Source: Leeuwenhoekiella sp. (GTDB lineage: Bacteria; Bacteroidota; Bacteroidia; Flavobacteriales; Flavobacteriaceae). From it: a stretch of DNA of 64,000 bases. Both the position numbers and the translations under genes were made by a program. The notes under the pieces were generated by a model that had not been told where the DNA came from, did not search any database, and saw only the letters and a program-made list of their open reading frames with translations. This document shows, piece after piece, positions 51,858 to 61,400 of the stretch (the first letter of the stretch is position 1; the number at the start of each line of letters is the position of its first letter). Location: NCBI GenBank assembly GCA_002708845.1, contig PAPI01000029.1:1-64000 (forward strand). The letters run 5' to 3'.

Positions 51858-54152
51858 TTATTCATCCTTAACGTCGTAACGATCTAGCATCATCACCTTA
51901 TCCCAGGCAGCGACAAAGTCGTGTACAAAGCGCTCCTGTGCATCATCTGCAGCATAGACTTCAGCCAGATTGCGCAACTGTGCGTTTGAACCAAAAACCA
52001 GGTCGCATCGCGTCGCGGTGTATTTGGTAGTTCCGGTAGCGCGCTCGTTGATGTTGAATAGCGTTTCCTCGTAGTTTTGAGGTTTCCATTCATAATCTAT
52101 ACTCGTAAGTACCTGGAAGAAATCATTGGTCAGCTGGCCGGGACGTTCGGTAAATACCCCGTGCTTCGAATGATCAAAATTTTGTTCCAGAACGCGAAGT
52201 CCGCCGGTAAGTACGGTCCATTCCGGAGCTGAAAGATTGAGCAAATGCGCTCGGTCTAAGAAAATGCGCTCGGCCGGAATTTTATAACCCACCTTATCAT
52301 TGTGGTAATTTTTAAAGCCGTCAGAGACTGGTTTCAGCCAGTCAAAGCTTTCTACATCAGTCTGCTCTGGGGTGGCATCGGTACGGCCGGGGGTAAAAGG
52401 CACTTCTACATCAAAGCCGGCGTCTTTTGCGGCTTTTTCAACGGCAGCGCAACCGCCTAAGACAACGAGGTCAGCTAAGGAAACCTGTTTGTTTCCGGGA
52501 AGTTTACTCACAAAATCAGACTGAATTCCTTTTAAGGTATCTAAAACCTGATTGAGCTCTGCAGGGCGGTTAAGGTCCCAGTTGTTTTGAGGTTCTAAAG
52601 CAATACGGGCACCATTGGCTCCACCACGCTTATCGCTGTGTCGGTAAACCGAAGCAGCAGACCAGGCGGCATTTACCAAGGCCGAAACACTCAATCCGCT
52701 GCTAAGAATCACTTTTTTTAAGGCTGCGATATTCACGGCGTCAATAAGTTCATAATCCCTCACCGGAACAGGATCCTGCCAGATCATATCTTCCTCAGGA
52801 ACTTCGGGCCCCAGATAGCGGTCTTTTGGCCCCATATCGCGATGCGTAAGCTTATACCAGGCTTTTGAAAAGGCATCAGTAAAGTAGTCAAAGTCATTCA
52901 TAAACTTCTCGCAGACTTTACGATACTCGGGATCCTTCTTAAGGGCGATGTCTGAGGTCATCATCATCAGATCTTCTTCCTTATCTAAATGTGCATCGGG
53001 TGTTTTAGGCGCATGAGGATCTACTGGAGTCCATTGACCTGCACCGGCCGGACTTTTCTTTTGCTTCCACTCAAACTTAAACAGGTTGGTGAGGTAATCG
53101 TTGTCCCACTGCGTAGGATTTGGTGTCCACGAACCTTCAATTCCGTTTGTTGAGGTAAACTCGGCATTCCCGCTACCTACCGGATTGTGCCAGCCAAAGC
53201 CTTGCTGATGTATGGGTGCGGCTTCGGGTGCTGCACCAATTTTGTCTGCAGGCACGGCACCGTGACTTTTACCGAAAGCGTGACCCCCGGCGATCAGTGC
53301 AACGGTTTCTTCATCATTCATCGCCATCCGTTTAAAAGACTCGCGGATGTTGCGGGCAGAATCCAGCGGATCCATATTGCCGCCCGGTCCTTCGGGATTT
53401 ACATAAATAAGCGCCTGATGTGTGGCCGCCAGCGGATTTTCCAAATCATGATAATCTTCTTTTGGACCGCCTACCCAGCGTATTTTTTCGTTGACCATTT
53501 CGCCCGGATGCCCCAGGTGATCACTGGTTTTAGGTACTTCGTTGATGGGTTTTCCTTCCCAGAACTCCGGTCCCCAATAGGTACCGCGGTCCGGCTCCCA
53601 GGCATCGCGGCGACCCCCGCCAAAACCAAAGGTAGGGAAGCCCATAATTTCTAAAGCACAGTTCCCGGTAAGCACGATAAGATCGGCCCAGGAAAGCGCT
53701 GCCCCATATTTTTTCTTAATTGGCCAGATGAGTCGGCGTGACTTGTCGATATTACCGTTGTCCCACCACGAACCAATAGGTGCAAAGCGCTGCATCGCCT
53801 GTGAAGCACCGCCACGACCGTCTGCGATACGGTAGGTGCCGGCCGAGTGCCAGGCCATACGTATCATCTGTGGACCGTAATTGCCATAATCTGCAGGCCA
53901 CCATTCTTTAGAAGAGACCAGTAATTCTTTAATATCTTTTTTGAGTTGCTCGTAATCAATTTTGCTAAAAGCTTCCTTATAATTTTGATCGCGAAGCGGG
54001 TTTGCCACAGGCTGTTCCTGATGTAATAAATCTACCGGAAGGCGGTCTGGCCACCAGTCATCGTTTTGCGGAGCGGTACCCAGTGCGCCGCCAATACGCG
54101 TTCCCCGAAAGGGACATTCGCTAAGCCCTTGCGGATTCTCAATGTCTTTCAT
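51858..54152 (-). CDS. katG: Catalase-peroxidase KatG
   Basis: A 764-residue bifunctional heme enzyme that breaks down hydrogen peroxide. The distal site is Arg98-x-x-Trp101-His102 (RMAWHSAG), the tyrosine of the Met-Tyr-Trp adduct is Tyr250 (ALIYVNPEG), the methionine is Met276 (FKRMAMND), and the proximal His is His291 ([10 protein letters not shown]). N- and C-terminal halves are both present and the length is normal. Upstream, GGAAGAAACTTCC (54188-54200) is a perfect 5-bp inverted repeat about 36 bases from the ATG and may be an operator. It acts in the cytoplasm. Confidence 0.97.
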   Translation of the reverse strand: MKDIENPQGLSECPFRGTRIGGALGTAPQNDDWWPDRLPVDLLHQEQPVANPLRDQNYKEAFSKIDYEQLKKDIKELLVSSKEWWPADYGNYGPQMIRMAWHSAGTYRIADGRGGASQAMQRFAPIGSWWDNGNIDKSRRLIWPIKKKYGAALSWADLIVLTGNCALEIMGFPTFGFGGGRRDAWEPDRGTYWGPEFWEGKPINEVPKTSDHLGHPGEMVNEKIRWVGGPKEDYHDLENPLAATHQALIYVNPEGPGGNMDPLDSARNIRESFKRMAMNDEETVALIAGGHAFGKSHGAVPADKIGAAPEAAPIHQQGFGWHNPVGSGNAEFTSTNGIEGSWTPNPTQWDNDYLTNLFKFEWKQKKSPAGAGQWTPVDPHAPKTPDAHLDKEEDLMMMTSDIALKKDPEYRKVCEKFMNDFDYFTDAFSKAWYKLTHRDMGPKDRYLGPEVPEEDMIWQDPVPVRDYELIDAVNIAALKKVILSSGLSVSALVNAAWSAASVYRHSDKRGGANGARIALEPQNNWDLNRPAELNQVLDTLKGIQSDFVSKLPGNKQVSLADLVVLGGCAAVEKAAKDAGFDVEVPFTPGRTDATPEQTDVESFDWLKPVSDGFKNYHNDKVGYKIPAERIFLDRAHLLNLSAPEWTVLTGGLRVLEQNFDHSKHGVFTERPGQLTNDFFQVLTSIDYEWKPQNYEETLFNINERATGTTKYTATRCDLVFGSNAQLRNLAEVYAADDAQERFVHDFVAAWDKVMMLDRYDVKDE

Positions 54153-54439
54153 TCTTTTTATTTTTTGAATTCATTAAATACGTGTGTGGAAGAAACTTCC
54201 GGATATCGAAGGGCAGAACTGATGAAGGAAATCGTTTGAAATATCCAAGAGTGAAGTACCGATTAATATCGCTCTTTAAAATTATTGGTTAGTACCTTTA
54301 AAGCGTGTTAAGCCGCGTTAAACTTTAATTAAAGTTGGCACTTTCGAAACGATAGGGGAAGGTTGGTAAATACCTGACAAAATAAACACCAGTCTGCAAA
54401 ATCCCTTTTGAAAAAAATTCTGCTAACCGGATCCCGGTA

Positions 54440-54874
54440 CTAATCGTCTTTTTTGACTTTAGAACCGAGATACTTCAAAGCTCCTGTAGACCAAAGGGCC
54501 CATAAAATAAGTAGGGGCTGAAAAAACAGTCGAGCAAGTCGCTTCCCATCGGTATCTAAGCCGAAAGCGTCGATACCGTTGGTATATTGGGATACATTTC
54601 CTGGAAAAATAAGTATATAGAATACAGCCAGAGCCAAGCCTACTTTTACTTTGTAGCGAACTAAAAAAATCATACTTAGTCCAAAAATAATCTCAACTAT
54701 TCCGGAGGAGAGCACCACAAAATCCATAAAGGCCGTATCGTTGGGTAACCATCGTGGTACCTGAGCCTGAAAATCTTCCCGCTGAAAGGTGAGGTGACCC
54801 ACGCCGGCAAGCGTCATTAAAGCGCCCAGAATGATGCGAAAAACGTCTTGAGTTTTGGATGTTGAGTTTTTCAT
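54440..54874 (-). CDS. DoxX-like small membrane protein
   Basis: 144 residues from ATG 54874 (MKNSTSKTQDVFRIILGALM); a longer frame adds 18 non-hydrophobic residues that are unlike the family. Four transmembrane helices, with the DoxX-like loop LTFQREDFQAQVPRWLPNDT between helices 1 and 2. Members are membrane proteins of redox or quinone-linked roles, not defined for this branch. It is a lone gene. The 287 bases up to katG hold only the katG promoter region. Confidence 0.8.
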   Translation of the reverse strand: MKNSTSKTQDVFRIILGALMTLAGVGHLTFQREDFQAQVPRWLPNDTAFMDFVVLSSGIVEIIFGLSMIFLVRYKVKVGLALAVFYILIFPGNVSQYTNGIDAFGLDTDGKRLARLFFQPLLILWALWSTGALKYLGSKVKKDD

Positions 54875-55074
54875 TAGCTTGCAATTAAATGCTGTGTGAT
54901 GTAAATCTAGGAAGCTAATGCTTCTCAAGCATTCTCTTTAACGTGATTTTAAAGCTTATCGATTTGGTAATCAATTTTTAAGATTAAAACACCCTAAGCA
55001 CTATTTTAGGAGGATTAAACGGCTTTACAACATTTCCCGGGATCACTTAAGATATGAAAACTGGATCATCGTAA

Positions 55075-55620
55075 TTAATTCAACTCGTTTTTAGAAAGTT
55101 CTAGCAGTTTTAAAACGGTTTTCCAGTTACGTGTTGTTGCGGTTCGGTCTAATTTCTTTTCAAAAAAGGCATTGCTAAATTTGGTTTTGTGATACGAACC
55201 ATCAATCTTCAAAAAGATAAAGGATCCCTGAATTGCAAATGCATCCGGGGTAAAATCAACGGTCTTGATGTTGTTTTGTTTTGCGACAGCCGGTTCCTCA
55301 GACAGAAACGTTATGTGCAGTTGAGACAAATCAGCATCTTTAAACGGATTTTGAGCAACCGCTTCTTCCAGTTTTTTTGCATCCAGCACCACAACCGGGA
55401 CGTCAAAACCAAATTGGGTTTGAATTCCCCTTTTAATACGATCGGCAATTTCATCATATTTCGCTTTAGCCGGACTGTCAAACAAGATGTTTCCGCTCTG
55501 GATGTAGGTTATCACTTTTTTAAAACCCAAACCGTTCATCAGCTTTTTAAGATCAGCCATTTTGATGATGCGATGACCGCCTACATTGATTCCGCGTAAG
55601 AGTGCTATTGTTTTAGGCAT
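55075..55620 (-). CDS. DUF1697 protein
   Basis: 181 residues from ATG 55620 (MPKTIALLRGINVGGHRIIK); a frame start seven residues earlier is not like the family. The N-terminus TIALLRGINVGG, then MADLKKLMNGLGFKKVITYI and QSGNILFD, define DUF1697. The function is unknown. It begins four bases after the stop of the GNAT gene, so the two are cotranscribed. Confidence 0.87.
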   Translation of the reverse strand: MPKTIALLRGINVGGHRIIKMADLKKLMNGLGFKKVITYIQSGNILFDSPAKAKYDEIADRIKRGIQTQFGFDVPVVVLDAKKLEEAVAQNPFKDADLSQLHITFLSEEPAVAKQNNIKTVDFTPDAFAIQGSFIFLKIDGSYHKTKFSNAFFEKKLDRTATTRNWKTVLKLLELSKNELN

Positions 55621-55624
55621 CAGT

Positions 55625-56227
55625 TTAGGGTTTGTAAGCATTTAGTTTAAGCTGCAGATTCTTTTTGACTCCGCTCCATTCGGTTTCTGTGATAGAAAAT
55701 ACCACAGTATCGCGGTAACTTCCATCTTTGTTGATCGAGTGATTGCGTAAAATACCGTCTTGTTTAGCTCCCAAACGCGCAATCGCCTCGCGGGATTTGA
55801 TATTAAACCAGTTCGTAATCAATTGCACCGCAATGCAATCGAGTTCTTCAAAAGCATATTGTAACAACAGCAATTTACAGTTAGAATTTACCCCTGTACG
55901 CTGATGGCTTTTTGCATACCAGGTATAACCGATCTCCAGCCTGCGGTTTTCGGGTTGCATATTGTAAAAACGGGTGCAGCCTATAATCGTATTGGTATTT
56001 ACATCAATTACCGTAAACGGAAATTCGATTCCTTTTTCCTTTTGGCTTAAGGCCTTTTCAAGGTATGCGTCAATAGTATTTTTATCAGGAACCGAAGTAA
56101 ACCAAAGCTCCCACAGGTTTCCGTCTGAAGCTGCCTGTAGCAGTCCGGCTTTGTGGTTTTTCTCGAGAGGTACGAGCTTAACGGTATCGCCTGATAATAC
56201 CAGAGCGTTCGGAATCCAGGGTTTCAT
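55625..56227 (-). CDS. GNAT acetyltransferase (RimJ/RimL-like)
   Basis: A 200-residue GNAT enzyme of the RimJ/RimL type: LVPLEKNHKAGLLQAASDGN at the start, the beta-bulge segment RLEIGYTWYAKSHQRTGVNS (acetyl-CoA site near 95-115) and a C-terminal NIKSREAIARLGAKQDGILR typical of the group. The substrate could be a ribosomal protein N-terminus or a small molecule. It is first in a two-gene unit with DUF1697. Confidence 0.85.
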   Translation of the reverse strand: MKPWIPNALVLSGDTVKLVPLEKNHKAGLLQAASDGNLWELWFTSVPDKNTIDAYLEKALSQKEKGIEFPFTVIDVNTNTIIGCTRFYNMQPENRRLEIGYTWYAKSHQRTGVNSNCKLLLLQYAFEELDCIAVQLITNWFNIKSREAIARLGAKQDGILRNHSINKDGSYRDTVVFSITETEWSGVKKNLQLKLNAYKP

Positions 56228-56274
56228 ACAAAAGTTTTGTAGCGGTTAATGACTACTAAATTAGACTTTATTCA

Positions 56275-56309
56275 TAAAAAAAGCCCTTAAACAAATTGCT
56301 TAAGGGCTT
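56275..56309 (-). terminator. Terminator of the M28 peptidase gene
   Basis: AAGCCCTTAA (56281-56290) and TTAAGGGCTT (56300-56309) form a perfect 10-bp stem. On the minus strand it runs into T7. It ends 23 bases after the M28 gene stop. Confidence 0.9.
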
Positions 56310-56331
56310 CAATTTTTAATTTTCAGGGGTA

Positions 56332-57384
56332 CTATTTAACCTCTTTATCTACTACAATACGATCGGGTCTGTTAGCCAGTTCCCAGGCCGTTAAAAATAC
56401 CAGTTGCGCACGCTTAGCGAGCATCGGGTAATTGATTTTATCTGGAGTGTCTGATACTTTGTGGTAATCTGCGTGAACACCGTTAAAGTAAAAGATAATA
56501 GGCACACCCTGCTTGGCAAAGTTGTAATGGTCAGAACGGTAGTAAAAACGGTTTGGATCGTTCTCATCGTTGTAGGTATAATCCAGATCAATGTTCATAT
56601 ACTTGTTATTAACAGCGGTAGAAATGCTGTCTAACTCAGTACTCAATTTATCTGAACCTATCAGGTAGATGTAATTCTCATTGTCTTTATGCGCATCGTC
56701 CACACGACCTATCATATCAATGTTAAGGTCGGCAACGGTATTGGCGATTGGGAAAATAGGATTCTCAGCATAATAACGCGAACCGTACAATCCTTTTTCT
56801 TCGCCGGTTACGTGTAAAAAAACGATAGAGCGCTGAGGTCTGTAACCATCTTCCACCGCCTTATTAAAGGCTTCAGCTATTTCTAAAACACCTACGGTAC
56901 CTGAGCCGTCATCGTCAGCTCCATTGAATACTTCGCCATCGTCACGAACGCCTACGTGATCAAGGTGCGCCGAGATTACAATATATTCTTCGGGTTTGGT
57001 GCTGCCCTCAATATAAGCAACCACATTTTCTGAAGCTTTAATTCCACTTCCTGCACGGAAGAAACTTTCCGGAACTATTTGAAAATAACTATCCTCCAGG
57101 GCAGAAGGAATATCGTGCTCCACGTAAAAATTCTTCAACCATTCTGCAGCTTTTTTCTGTCCGGGTTCACCGGTATTTCGGCCTTCAAATTCATCTGAAG
57201 CATATACGTAAAGCATTTCCTTAAGCTCGTCTGCGGTAATACTTTCTGCAAATGGCATCGGGTCAACTTCAGATAGCGCATTTGGTTTATCGGAGTTTGA
57301 TGAATTGTTGTTGGCTATTTTTGGCCCACACTTTACAAACATCGTGCAGCTGAGTACAACGCCCAGCAAGAGTACTTTTTTCAT
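56332..57384 (-). CDS. Lipoprotein M28 zinc peptidase
   Basis: A 350-residue aminopeptidase-type enzyme. The signal peptide has two candidate lipobox cysteines, VVLSC (Cys13) and FVKC (Cys19). The five zinc ligands of M28 are visible: His140 and Asp142 region (SAHLDHVG), Asp157/158 (FNGADDDGSG), Glu195/196 (TGEEKGLYG), Asp223 (NIDMIG), and the histidine of VHADYHKVSDTP. It removes N-terminal amino acids or dipeptides outside the inner membrane. It stands alone. Confidence 0.92.
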   Translation of the reverse strand: MKKVLLLGVVLSCTMFVKCGPKIANNNSSNSDKPNALSEVDPMPFAESITADELKEMLYVYASDEFEGRNTGEPGQKKAAEWLKNFYVEHDIPSALEDSYFQIVPESFFRAGSGIKASENVVAYIEGSTKPEEYIVISAHLDHVGVRDDGEVFNGADDDGSGTVGVLEIAEAFNKAVEDGYRPQRSIVFLHVTGEEKGLYGSRYYAENPIFPIANTVADLNIDMIGRVDDAHKDNENYIYLIGSDKLSTELDSISTAVNNKYMNIDLDYTYNDENDPNRFYYRSDHYNFAKQGVPIIFYFNGVHADYHKVSDTPDKINYPMLAKRAQLVFLTAWELANRPDRIVVDKEVK

Positions 57385-57469
57385 AGATTGTTTTCAATTT
57401 AAGGCGTTAAAAATACGTTTTTAGCTAATAATTCTAAGAGGCTTTGCATTTTTTTAGCGAAAGTGAAAT

Positions 57470-58252
57470 TTAAAACCTCAATTCAAACCAGCCTTTTCCC
57501 ACATCAGCCAATTCAACCTGCTCATAGTCCTGCATGAAATGCTGAATATTACCGATTGTTTCAAATTCTTCAGGAGTATGCGTTGTGGTGAGGATTACCG
57601 ACTTTGAGACTCCATTTGCTGCTGCTTTTGCACCGGTGGGGCTGTCTTCAAAAACCAGACTTTCAGTAAGCGGAATATCCAAATCTGTACTCACCATTTC
57701 AAAAACTTGTGGGTCGGGCTTGCCTCTCTGTACCATATCGCTGTGCACTACGGTTTTAAAATAGGTGTCAAGCTCAAGTGCTTCAATAGCAAACTCAGCA
57801 TTTTCCTTTGGGGCTGCGGTACCTATTCCCATAGGGATTTTCAGTTCTTTGGCCTGATCTAAAAATGCCTGTAATCCCGGTAACAACTTTATTTTGTCGG
57901 CGTAAATCTCGCGATATGCCGCTTCCTTATCCCAGGCAATTTGCCTGCGCTCGGCTTCATTAAAACGATCGCCAAACAAACGTTTGATAATTTCCTCGTT
58001 AACACCGTGAATGTCGCGTTTTACTTCTTCAAGTGTCAGCTCAAGCCCGAGCTCGCTCAGCTTTTTCTGCCACGCGCGATGGTGAATCATCATGTTGTTA
58101 AACATGGTGCCATCCATATCAAAAATGAGGGCGCGTATCTTGAGGGTATTTTCAATTATAGGTTTTTGCACAGTTCGGTTTTTAATGGGTGTGGAATGCT
58201 TCCGCTCTGCGGAAAAATTCGTGTTTTCAAATTTAAAAATACCATTATTCAA
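57470..58252 (-). CDS. HAD-superfamily phosphatase (beta-phosphoglucomutase-like)
   Basis: A 260-residue HAD protein of the subfamily IA cap type. Motif I is FDMDGT (44-49 of the long form, Asp45 the nucleophile), motif II is ILTTTHTPEEF, and motif IV is LVFEDSPTGAKAA. The first 27 residues (MNNGIFKFENTNFSAERKHS...) are unlike the family; a GTG at 58171, giving MQKPIIENTLKIRALIFDMD, is an alternative start. It probably dephosphorylates or interconverts sugar phosphates. Confidence 0.83.
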   Translation of the reverse strand: MNNGIFKFENTNFSAERKHSTPIKNRTVQKPIIENTLKIRALIFDMDGTMFNNMMIHHRAWQKKLSELGLELTLEEVKRDIHGVNEEIIKRLFGDRFNEAERRQIAWDKEAAYREIYADKIKLLPGLQAFLDQAKELKIPMGIGTAAPKENAEFAIEALELDTYFKTVVHSDMVQRGKPDPQVFEMVSTDLDIPLTESLVFEDSPTGAKAAANGVSKSVILTTTHTPEEFETIGNIQHFMQDYEQVELADVGKGWFELRF

Positions 58253-58407
58253 CTCAAAATAGCGGTAAATCTGAATGCCTCGACGGAAGCACTACACCTT
58301 TTCCCCGAAAGCTACCGGGGATTTTGCCCCTTATTCAGTGCTGTAAGTGTTTCGCAATGGGTCTTTTAGGTACATTTAGTTCACAACTATCAGAATCTCA
58401 GCAAATC

Positions 58408-61400
58408 ATGACCAAAGCACTCGTTTACGGAACCCTAATTACCGAAGAATTAAATGCACAGACTGCCCAGTTTAACGAATTTGAAGTCGTCACTGCGGTA
58501 CAGCTCGAAAAAAGCAGGGCCGAAAACCGTCGCATTGAGCTGGAGTTGAAGGATGAAGATATCATTGAACTCACATTTTCAGACCAGACGCAGTGGATAG
58601 GCAATGCACTGGATATTGAAGAGATTTACAACGCGCCGGCAGCAGCAAACCGCTCAGGAGATTACTTTGTTTTTGAACCTCAGGTTACCGGGAAGCAGGC
58701 TTCACGTGGGGGTATAGGCAGTGTGGTTATTAAAACCCTGAAACTTCTGCGTGCTAAAACTTTAGGTAGTGCGGCTGAGACTTCTGCCAAAAATCTGGCT
58801 ATTGCTTACGACAAGCGCGCAATGCCACAGCCCGGACTTTACAAGCTTGATGCTGGCTTTCAATACATGCCTGTTTCTAAAATTACGCCTGCAGCCACCC
58901 CATATTTACTGCTTATTCACGGAACACTTTCTAACACTTTTGCGGCCTTTGCTGAGTTGCGCCTGGGGCAAAACCCCATCTGGGATCAATTGCATAAGCA
59001 GTACAATTCCGGAATTCTGGCTCTAGATCATCGCACACTGTCTTTGAGTCCGTTGCAAAATGCACTTGACTTTCTCAGGCATTTGGATCATTCAGCCACT
59101 GTTGAGATTCTTAGTCATTCACGAGGGGGGCTTGTTGCAGATGTTTTGGCTAAATGTGATCACCGCAATGACATAATCGGGTTTAGCGATCTCGAACTGG
59201 GGATGATGGCCAACGAGGATCCCGAAGCTTATGAGTTGATGAAAGCAATCAATACCATCGCCCGAAAGAAAAAGCTAGAAGTGCGTAAGGTGATTCGGGT
59301 AGCGGCTCCGGCCAGCGGTACAACCCTGCTTTCGCGTCGCACCGATCACTTTCTAAACGTTATGCTCAATGCGCTTGGACTAGCAGTAGGAGCACAGGCC
59401 AACGTGGTTTATAACACGGTAAGGCTGTTTTTGCTTGAAGTGGTAAAGCAAAAGGCAAATCACGAGGCAATGCCGGGCCTCTACAGTATGGTGCCCGACA
59501 GTACCTTTCAAAAAATGATCAATTTTTCGGGTAATGTCGTCGTCAACGATTTGTATGTAATTGCCGGAGATGCCGAAGTGGGAGGGCAGCTGGGCGACTC
59601 GCTCAAAGTAATATTGGCCAACTTATTTTACTGGAAGGCTAATGACCTGGTGGTCGATTCTGACCGCATGGAACAGGGAGCACCAAGGATGAGCGGGATA
59701 CAGTATTTTTTGTCTAAAGACGGCAACACCAATCACTTCAATTATTTCCGAAATCAAAATACCTGCGATGCCATTTTACAGGCTGCTGTCACAGCTCCGG
59801 GTAGTCAGGCTGGTTTTTATACCCAAAAACTATCAACTGCAGGTACCCGCGGGGTATTACTGAGTCTATTTTCTATGGAAGGCGTGCACTACGATCACGT
59901 AAGCGGCAATAAACGCATTGCTATTTTGCTTCCAGGAATTATGGGATCGAGCCTTGATCATAACGGGAATCCGCAGTGGATTGATTTTAGAGAATTAAAC
60001 CGGGGAGCTATTAAGGAGGACCTGGAAATCAATATGAGTGGCGTGGAAGCTTCCGGGGTGATTAAGAAGTACTACGACGATTTTGTAAAGCACCTGCTCA
60101 AAACGCATGATGTGATCACCTTCCCATTTGACTGGCGGAAGAGCGTAAAAGATCCCGCTAATCAACTGGCTAAAAAAGTAGAAAGTTTGCTGGATACTTA
60201 TAATCAGCCCATTCACATCATCGCGCATTCTATGGGTGGTCTCGTAGTACGGCAGTTTATGATGGATTCTTCAGCCATCTGGAAACGCTTTATTGAAAAA
60301 CCGGCCAATAAATTTGTAATGCTGGGAACACCCTGGCTGGGATCGTATCTAATTATGGAAGTGCTCACCGGCCACAGCAGTCGGGTGAAACAGTTGGCGA
60401 TGATCGATTTTAAAAATTCTAAAGAAGAATTACTTCAGGTTTTTAGAGAATATCCCGGAATATTCGAATTGCTTCCTATTGAAAACAACACCAAACGCCC
60501 CTTCTGGGAGTCGCAGTTTTGGAAAGACCGCAAAGCGGAAAGTACCGAACCTATGGTCGTTCCGCTCAAAAAAGATCTGGACCAGTTTAAAAAATACCGC
60601 GATGCCGTACTCGATTTTGTAACGCATATAAGCGAAGATGACCTTAAAGATGTGTACTACGTCGCCGGTCACGCTGAGCAAACGGTTTACGATTATAAAA
60701 CCGAATCGCGCTTTCTTTCCAAAAAGAAAAAACTTGTTTACCTCGCGACCACGGCAGGTGATAGTAGCGTAACCTGGGTAACGGGTATCCCGTCGCGTAT
60801 ACCTAAAGACAATGTGTACTATACGCATACCTCACACGGCGAACTGGCTAATGATCCCAAAATTTATGACGGTATCATTGATATTTTGCTTGAAGGTAAA
60901 ACCAACCGTCTGCTTAAAACCAAACCGGTTTCCCGCGCCGGTGAAGTCATCAGTGAGATCCATTCAGTTCCTGCTCCGGGCAGTGATCCTAACCGGGTGA
61001 GTGATGCGCTTTTTGGAATTCAGCCTGTATCAAAAGCAGCTCAACCGGAGCGTAGCGTTTTAAATGTTGAAGTTGTAAATGCAGATTTAAAAGTGTCACG
61101 TTTTCCGGTGATGCTGGGACATTTTAATAATGACGGGGTTCACAGCGCCGAGAAAGCCCTTGATAATTACCTCAATGGCAGGCTGATGCAGCGTTACGAT
61201 ATGGGGTATTATCCCGGAAAAATAGGAGAGAGCGAAGTATTTTTTAACCTGAATACCAATCCGCGTGGGGCCATTGTTTGCGGTTTGGGGAACTCACAGG
61301 AGCTTACACATTATTTGCTGGCCAAAACTGTAGAGATGGCTACTCTTAAATACGCGATGTTTATGCGCGATAATTATACTCTGGCAAAAGCCAAATCCTA